In this document: positions 56,806 through 64,000 of the stretch, one piece after another | Numbering within the stretch: the stretch's first letter is position 1 | How the letters are laid out: each line of letters opens with the position of its first letter | Source of the DNA: Zygnema cylindricum | Taxonomy: Eukaryota > Streptophyta > Zygnematophyceae > Zygnematales > Zygnemataceae | Length of the DNA: 64,000 nucleotides | Direction of reading: 5' to 3' | Assembly (NCBI GenBank): GCA_037447655.1 | Contig: JBBHKE010000934.1 | Span: 47,995-111,994, forward strand | Program-made: the position numbers and the translations under genes | Notes under the pieces: generated by a model | Told to the model about the DNA's origin: nothing | What the model saw: the letters and a program-made list of their open reading frames with translations, nothing else | Databases searched by the model: none

Positions 56806-59800
56806 GGTTATGGGCCCACCGCCCGAATTGCCTATTTTTGACGGAATTGACTACTTATACTAGGAAGATATGTTGAGCTCATATTTCGAAGAGAGGGACT
56901 TGTCACCCATTGTGGAAAGAACAGCAGATGTGACTGCGGCGGATTGAAGAAAGAAGAATCTCCATTGCCTCAACGTCTTGAAGTAGTCTATGAAAAAATA
57001 TTTGGTAATGTCGTATCTTGAGATGAAGAAAGCATCTGATGTTTGGTTTAGTGTACGTGCTATGTATGTTCAGCTAGATGTTACCGTCCAAACAAACATA
57101 GCCACTCAGATTTTTGAATTTAAGTATTGTGGAGGTAGTATGTCAGATCATTGTCATGCTATGAAAAGGTTGTTTCTTCAAAGTACTAGTGCAGGTGGGG
57201 ACTTTTCACCACCTCAGCAGGCTATGTTGTTGATGAGAACTTTGCCCGATGAATATAAGGGAGCCATGGATACGCTTAGGGCTATTCCATAAAGTCAATG
57301 GAACAAAGCATTAGCAATTCAACTTATTTTTAGTGAAGAAGCTAACCAAATGTCACAAAGAGGTAGTAGAAAGTCTGTTCAAGCACTAGCTAACCAGTTT
57401 TCAGACTCTAAGATTGGCAATGGCAGTGGCAGAGGTAGTGGTCCTAGAAGAACACCTTTGACATGCTATTATTGTGATTAAAAAGGCCATGTTTTCAGAT
57501 TGTGTAATGCCTACAAGAGAGCGAAAGCTACAGGAAATTTTCGCTCTGGTTGGGACGAAAGCCGGGTTCCTTCTCAATCTGGTGGACGACCAACTTCTCT
57601 ATTCAACGAACTAAAGGAGGAGGATGTGAGCAGCTATTCTTTCGACAGCGAAAAGAAATACTTTGCGATGGCACAAGCAACGGAAGGCGTGGAGGAAGAC
57701 GAATGGATAATGGACTCCGGTGCATCTGCCCACATGTGGTGCAATCGCCATCTATATGAGAGTATTCAATCTATTTCACCCATCAAAATTTATTTTAGTG
57801 ATGATACCTTTGCTGTGTCAAAAGCAAAGGGGAGGGTGTCACTTATGTTGAACGTAGAGGGAAAACGTGTGAAAAGGGTTTTGGAAGATATGTTGCATGT
57901 CCCAGATTTTAAAAGAAACTTTTTCTCTACGTCACTGGTAGAAAAGAAAGGTTTTAAAACTATATCTGAGAATGGAAAGAAAACAGAGAGTAAAAATGGG
58001 AAAATAGTTGCAGAGGGATTTGTTGGAGGAAACAATTTGTATTGTTTGAGTCTTGCAAATGATAATGATAATGATGTTATGTACTGAAGTGTAATCAGTG
58101 ATTGTAATTTATGGGATAAACGTTTAGGACATGTGAATTATGATAGATTAGAAAAGATGGTAAATGAAAAAATGGTGGAAGGTGTAAAAATTAGTCAAAA
58201 ACCAACATCAAATGTATGTGATGGTTGTGCAATGGGAAAAATTCATAAGTTGCCTTTCCCTTCGCAAACTCATCATAGAAGTAGTAGGGTGCTAGAACTA
58301 ATTTATTCACATGTATGGAGGCCATCTAGGTATCCATCTGTGGGAGGTGCTAAGTTTATGCTTACCTTTACTGATGACTATAGTAGATTTATTACAATTT
58401 ATTTTTTAAAGAGTAAGGATGAAGTTTTTTCAAAATTTAAGGAGTATAAGGCTTGGGTTGAAAATCTGCATGAAAGAAAGATAGGGGGATTCATATCTGA
58501 TAATGGAGGGGAGTACATTTCTAATGAATTTGCAAAATTCCTAAAATTGCATGGAATCTCAGGTCAGCTAACCGTTCCCTATTCTCCGGAACAAAATGGT
58601 GTTTCAAAGAAGATGAATAGGACCATATCAGAGTGTGCTAGGACAAAGATGGCTGATATGGACATAGATTACAAGTTTTGGGCAGAGGCCATGAATTGTG
58701 CAGCTTATGTGAGAAACAGGCTAGAAATAAGGGCAGTAAAGGATAAAACACCTTACGAAATGTGGACAGGACAAAAACCAGATGTAAGTCACTTCAAAGT
58801 TTTTGGAAGTAAGATATTGTTGCTAGATAATGATCCACGAAATTGGAAATTAGAGCCAAAAGGCATACCAGGCATATTTTTAGGGTATGATGATCATGCC
58901 AAGGGTTATAAAGTTTATGACATTAAGAGAAATAAAGTTGTGGTAGCCAGAAACATCATAATGAAGGATGAGGGAAAAGGAGTAGATGTATTTAGTCAGC
59001 GTAAAGATGAAAAGAAAGATAGAAGTGTTGATTATATCGCTTTAGAGGAAAATCCTATGTTTTTCAACAAAAAATGTAGAAAATGCATCTAGTTTAAGTC
59101 AAAATGACTTAGAATCATCTTCTCCACCAGAAAGAGGAAGTGTTATGCCTGAAAGAGTTGTAGACTCTCCTCTACCTCAAGCCGAAACTGAATTACAAGA
59201 GGAATCACATGTATCGAGGAGGAGGACCCAACCACTATACCAGCGACAGAATTTCCAGGTGGAGTTAGGCGAAGTGCACGACTCAGGGGAGAAAGTGCAA
59301 CCTTTACTTATTCTGCACACGTAGAAGAGCCTTTAACATTGAAAGAAGCTTTTTCGAGTAATGAAAGGGAACATTGGGTGGAAGCGGTTAATGAGGAAAT
59401 GAAGTCCATCATGGAGGCCCAAACATGGGATCTGGTGGAACTTCCTCCAAAAAGAAAGGCTATAGGAAGTAAATGGGTGTTTAAATTAAAAGTGAACCCA
59501 GATAATACCATAGACAGGTATAAGGTTCGCTTGGTTGCTAAGGGATATAATCAAAAGGAGGGGATATATTATGAAAAATCTTTTTCACCGGTTGTAAGGT
59601 TTCCATCTGTTCGCATCTTACTTACATTGGCTGTTATAGAGGATTTTGACATCCACCAAATGGATATCAAAACTACCTTTTTGCATGGTGATTTGGATGA
59701 GGTCATTTATATGAAGCAGCCTGAGGGTTATGAGAAAGTAGGAAAAGAAAATCTTGTGTGCAGACTTTTAAAATCATTGTATGGCCTAAAACAAGCCCCT

Positions 59801-60909
59801 AGGCAGTGGAACCGAAAGTTAGATGAGTTCTTCACAGGATTAGGGTTTACTAGAATTAGCTCAGATCATTCAGTATATGTGATGTCTGGTGATAATCCTG
59901 ATGAGGTGATATTCATTGTTGTGTATGTTGATGATTTGCTGCTAATTAGTAAGAACAAAAAAGGAATTGCTAGAGTAAAAAACACTCTTAATTCACAATT
60001 TGAAATGAAGGATTTGGTTGAGGCAAAATATATCCTTGAGATACAAGTTGAAAGAGATTGAGAAAAGAAAATAATTAGGCTAACTCAAAAAGAAGCAATA
60101 GGAAACATGTTGGAAAATTTTGGCTTGGCTGATGCCAAAGGTTCTGAAACTCCTATAGAGTATAAGAAAAAACTTGAAGGAATAGAGCATGAGTTTGGAG
60201 TCATAATTGATGAGGAACTCAGTGCAAAAGAGCAAAAATTTATGTCCCAAGTACCATACAGACAAGTAGTAGGAAGTCTAATTTACTTCATGAATTGCAC
60301 TAGGCCCGATATAGCTGCAGCTGTTGGTGTATTGAGCAGAAGTTTGCAAAATCCACGAAAGAGAGACCGGAGGCTGCAAAAAGGGTGGTAAGGTATCTTG
60401 TTGGGACTAGAAATCTTTGGCTTACTTAGGGAGGGGACAAGGTTAGCATTAATACTTGGAGTGATGCTAGCTATGGTGATGTGCCTAGTAGGAAGTCTAC
60501 AACTAGGTATGTCATTCAGATTGGAAGTGGTACATGTAATTGGAGAAGTAAACTTCAAAAGGTCACGGCTCAATCTACTATGGAAGCCGAATACATGGCT
60601 GCAAGCGCAGCCTTGAAAGATTTGCTATGGATTAAGGCATTTCTCCAATAATTGGGTTTTACGCAACACGGGACACAAATAATGTGGTGCGACAATCAGG
60701 CAGCCATTTCCGTGGCTACAAACCCTAGTCACCATTTTAAGAGTAAACATATGGACATTCGGCTACATTTGGTACGAGAGAAAGTTTTTGCAAAAGTGGT
60801 CAAACTTTGTTATTTGCCTGATGAGAAAATGGTTGCAGACATGTTGACAAAAGCCCTTCTCGCTCTTAAATTGGAGTACTGCAGAAAAGCATGTGGTCTA
60901 AGTGAGTAA
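56672..60909 (+). pseudogene. copia B gag-pol with multiple nonsense codons
   Basis: From ATG 56672 one phase carries Gag, a CCHC knuckle (57465-57506), protease MDSGASAHMW, GAG-pre-integrase (58115-58265), integrase (SDNGGEY, PEQNGVS) and RT (59339-60061, YVDDLLL). RNase H follows after a frameshift near 60345, with the C-terminal CDNQAAISVA motif at 60690. In-frame stops lie at 56861, 56945, 56984, 57290, 57479, 58085 and 60059. By family comparison most replace Trp or Gln, that is G-to-A or C-to-T changes as expected from deamination of methylated cytosines. Two compensating shifts occur at about 59060-59210. The element is dead. Confidence 0.92.
56806..56820 (+). promoter_or_regulatory. 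copia B primer-binding site, half-tRNA type, inside the gag frame
   Basis: GGTTATGGGCCCACC directly abuts the LTR, identical over 15 nt to the copia A site. It encodes Val-Met-Gly-Pro-Pro in the gag frame. Confidence 0.78.
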
Positions 60910-60916
60910 GCCTTCT

Positions 60917-60931
60917 AAAGATTAAGGGGAG
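60917..60931 (+). other. polypurine tract of copia B
   Basis: AAAGATTAAGGGGAG immediately before the 3' LTR. Confidence 0.8.
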
Positions 60932-61600
60932 TATTGAAAAGTAAGCTTTAGTAAGTCTTAGAAATTTGAGTCTAGGACTTAGAAATTTTTTGGAATACCA
61001 ATTGTTCAATATTGACCAAATTTAGTATAGATTTTCTGTAGTATCTACACGAATAATTATCTTTTAATAAATTAGTGTGTAGGGCCGCTAATGAATGTGG
61101 ACGTGATAAGAATCACCCGGGTTTTTAGGGTATAGATATTGTTAGTGGACATTCTGGTCTAAACACTTAGATTTTTGTCAGTGTGGTGTTTGGTGAACCA
61201 TGTACATACGTTTTAGATGTTTTCTAGATATTTTGAGTATTTAGTTCAATTATGATTGATCATTTCAATACAGAATGTACATTCTACACAAGAATTAAAA
61301 AAATGAGAGCACTGAGTATTGTTTAAGGTGTTTTATGCTCTATTGTCTCTAATTTGCTTGTAGTACATGTTTGTTTTGTTGAAATACCTCTTTCGTTTGG
61401 AGTTATATATCTTACACTATAGATCTAGTCTTTTAGGCATTTCTCTTTATGTTTGCTTCCGCTAACATGTCTGATTATGGCTCAGCTCCTATTGCAAGTG
61501 CTCCTATTAGCCGTAGTGCTCCACCTGCTCCTGCTAGTGCAAGTGTGACTCCTAGTGGGAGTGGATCATAGCCGAGTCTTAATGCCCATGACCTTTAACA
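60932..61600 (+). repeat. 3' LTR of copia B
   Basis: 669 bp aligned with 56117-56805. It lacks a short TTTAGATG-type repeat present in the 5' LTR, and the gag leader carries a TAG (GGATCATAG), so this copy of the gag start is broken. Confidence 0.92.
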
Positions 61601-64000
61601 ATTAGCAATAACAAGGATTGTTACCTTAATTACACAAACAGTTAGCGATAATAAAATTGTTACCTAAATTACACAAAGTGTTAGTGATAACAAGAATTGT
61701 TATCTAACATACAAAAACAATTAGCGAAAACAAAAATTGTTTCCTAAATAACACAAACTGTTAGCGATAACAGGAATTGTAACCTAAGTTACACAAACTG
61801 TTAGCGATAACAAGATTTGTTATCTAACTTACACAAACTGTTAGCGATAACAAGAATTGTAACCTAACTTACACAAGCTGTTAGCGCTAACATTAATTGT
61901 TATGTAACATACACAAATTGATAGTGATAACAAGAATTGTTACCTAAATTACACAAAGAGTTAGCGATAACATTAATTGTTTTCTAACTTACACAATATG
62001 TTAGAGCGTACAAGAAAAGTTACCTAACTTACACAAACTGATTGCGCCAACATGAATTGTTATATAACTTACACAAACTAATAGCGATAAAAATAATTGT
62101 TACCTAAATAACACAAACAGTTAGCGATAACAATAATTGTTTTCTAACTTACACAAATTGTTAGAGCTAACAAGAATTGTGACCTATATTACAAAAATAG
62201 TTAGCGCTTACATGAATTCTTACCTAAATTACACAAACTGTTAGCGATAACAAGAATTGTAACCTAAATTACACAAACAATTAGTGATAACAATAATTAT
62301 TATGTAAATAACACAAACAGTAAGAGATAACAAGAATTGTTACCTAAATTACACAAACAGTTAGCGATAACAAAAATTGTTACCTAAATTACACAAACTG
62401 TTAGCGATAACATGAATTGTTTCCTAAATTACACAAACCGTTAGCCATAACAAGAATTGATACCTAAATTATAGAAACAATTAGCATAATAGGAATTGTA
62501 ATCTAAATTACAAAAACTTTTAGCCCTAAGAAGAATTGTTATCTAATATACACAAACTCTTAGCAATAATAGGAATTGTAACCTCAGTTACACAAACTGT
62601 TAGTGATAACAAGAATTGTTATGTAACATACACAAATTGTTAGTGATAACAAGAATTGTTACCTAAATTACACAAACAATTAGCGATAACAAAAATTGTT
62701 ACCTAAATTACACAAACAGTTAGCGATTACAAGAAATGTTACCTAAATTTCACAAAGAGTTAGTGAAAACGAGAATTGTTACCTAAATTACACAAACAGT
62801 TAGTGATAACAAGAATTGTTACCTAAATTTCACAAACAGTTAGCGATAACGAGAATTTTACCTTAATTACACAAACAGTTTGCGATAAAAAGAATTGTTA
62901 CCTAAATAACACAAACAGTTAGCGATAACAACAATTGTTACCTTAATTACACAAACAGTTAGCGCTAACTGGAATTGTTATCTAACTTACACAAATTGTT
63001 AGCGCTAATATGATTTGTTATCTAACTTACACAAATTTTTAGCGATAACAAGAATTGTTACCTAAATTGCACAAACAATTAAGGATAACAAGAATTCTTA
63101 CCTCAATTAAACAAACAGTTAGTGATAACAAGAATTTTCACCTAAATTACACAAACAGTTTGCGATATCAAAAATTGATACCAAAATTACACAAACAGTT
63201 AGCAATAACAGGAAATGTTATCTAAATTTTACAAACAATTAGCGATAACAAGAATTGTTACCAAAATTACATAAACTTTTAGCGATAACAGGAATTGTAA
63301 TCTAAGTTACACTAACTGTTAGCTATAACATAAATTGTAATCTAAATAACACATACTGTTAGCAATAACAAGAATTGTTATCTAACTTACAAAAACTGTT
63401 AGCCATAACAAGAATTGTTACCTTAATTACACAAACAGTTAGCGATAACAGGAATTGTTATCTAAATTACACAAACAATTACCGATAACAATAATTATTA
63501 CCAAAATTACACAAACAGTTAGCGATAACAAGAATTGTAACCTAAATAACACAAACAGTTAGCGATAACAAAAATTGTTACCTAAATTACACAAATAGTT
63601 AGCCGTAACAGGAATTGTTATCTAACTTACACAAATTGTTAGAGCTAACAAGAATTTTTATCTTACTTACAAAAACTGTTAGCGATAACAAGAATTGTTA
63701 CCTAAATTACACAAAAAATTAGCGATAAGAAGAATTATTACCTTAATTACAAAAACAATTAGCGATAACAAGAATTGTTTCCTAAATTACACAAACAGTT
63801 AGCGATAACAAGAATTGTTACCTAATTACACAAACAGGTAGCGATAACAGGAATTGTTATCTAAATTACATAAAAAATTAGCGATAACAAGAATTGGTTC
63901 CTAAAATACACAATTAGTTAGTGATAACAGAAATTGTTACCTAAATTAAGCAAAATGTTAGCGATAAAAAGAACTGTTATCTAACTTACAAAAACTGTTA
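61601..64000. repeat. 40-bp satellite array, continues beyond the window (about 60 units here)
   Basis: Same unit and variants as 52379-56116. The succession GATTGCGC - AATAGCGATAAAAATAAT - TTTTCTAAC - TTAGAGC (62035-62175) matches blocks near 54985 and 55625, showing that the higher-order pattern continues across the copia B insertion. Confidence 0.95.

Larger units (their letters stand above)
56117..61600 (+). mobile_element. complete but inactive Ty1/copia retrotransposon B
   Basis: 5484 bp with two LTRs, primer site, gag-pol and polypurine tract, flanked by ATTAG on both sides (56112-56116 and 61601-61605), inside the satellite. The two LTRs differ by many substitutions and small indels, so the insertion is not recent. 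Confidence 0.95.

Noticed and set aside
52379-64000. CRISPR-like array of short direct repeats
   Set aside because: Units are contiguous with no unique spacers, carry diverged variants, and sit in a eukaryotic repeat context; this is a satellite.

Overview
The window is repeat-dominated nuclear DNA from a plant-lineage (streptophyte) eukaryote. I base this on a phytocyanin-type blue copper domain with a complete copper-ligand set, a plant-like CAMK-family kinase with a GA-repeat 5' leader, Ty1/copia elements, and a chromodomain Ty3/gypsy element. The species cannot be named from the sequence. Only two host genes are supported: a phytocyanin first exon (18989-19384, minus) and an uninterrupted 583-residue protein kinase (31353-33104, plus).

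Layout. 1-11.5 kb is a three-layer nest on the minus strand. Copia element A (1-4120, running off the window, one premature stop in view) sits inside a gypsy/chromovirus element (4121-10610), which itself sits in an older LTR (10611-11503). 11.5-15.2 kb is AT-rich and has no gene. 15.2-18.6 kb is a very long strand-asymmetric polypyrimidine/polypurine domain ending upstream of the phytocyanin exon. 19.8-31 kb holds non-autonomous DNA transposons (fold-back TA-target MITEs, hAT-like and PIF/Harbinger-like elements) and a diverged duplication of the kinase 5' flank. 33.1-40.2 kb is a nest of hAT-like, Harbinger-like, MITE and SINE insertions plus minisatellites. 40.35-45.96 kb is a decayed copia element (C) whose 3' LTR is cut by two LTRs joined tail to tail (45961-48052). 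48.4-50.4 kb has a 361-bp element with perfect 51-bp inverted ends and two oppositely oriented copia fragments. From 51.18 kb to the window end is a 40-bp satellite array, broken by a solo LTR with a perfect 5-bp target duplication and by a complete but dead copia element (B, 56117-61600).

Recurring themes. (1) Two copia families prime from what looks like the anticodon arm of initiator tRNA-Met, and their gag frame starts in the LTR and reads through the primer site. (2) Several LTRs of one superfamily carry an antisense tRNA-like block, and a related block lies in the 361-bp inverted-repeat element. (3) The gypsy element has an extra, non-canonical coding segment after the chromodomain. (4) Target duplications, and two filled/empty site comparisons, define several small DNA transposon families. 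(5) The word GTAC is strikingly enriched in parts of the non-coding DNA.
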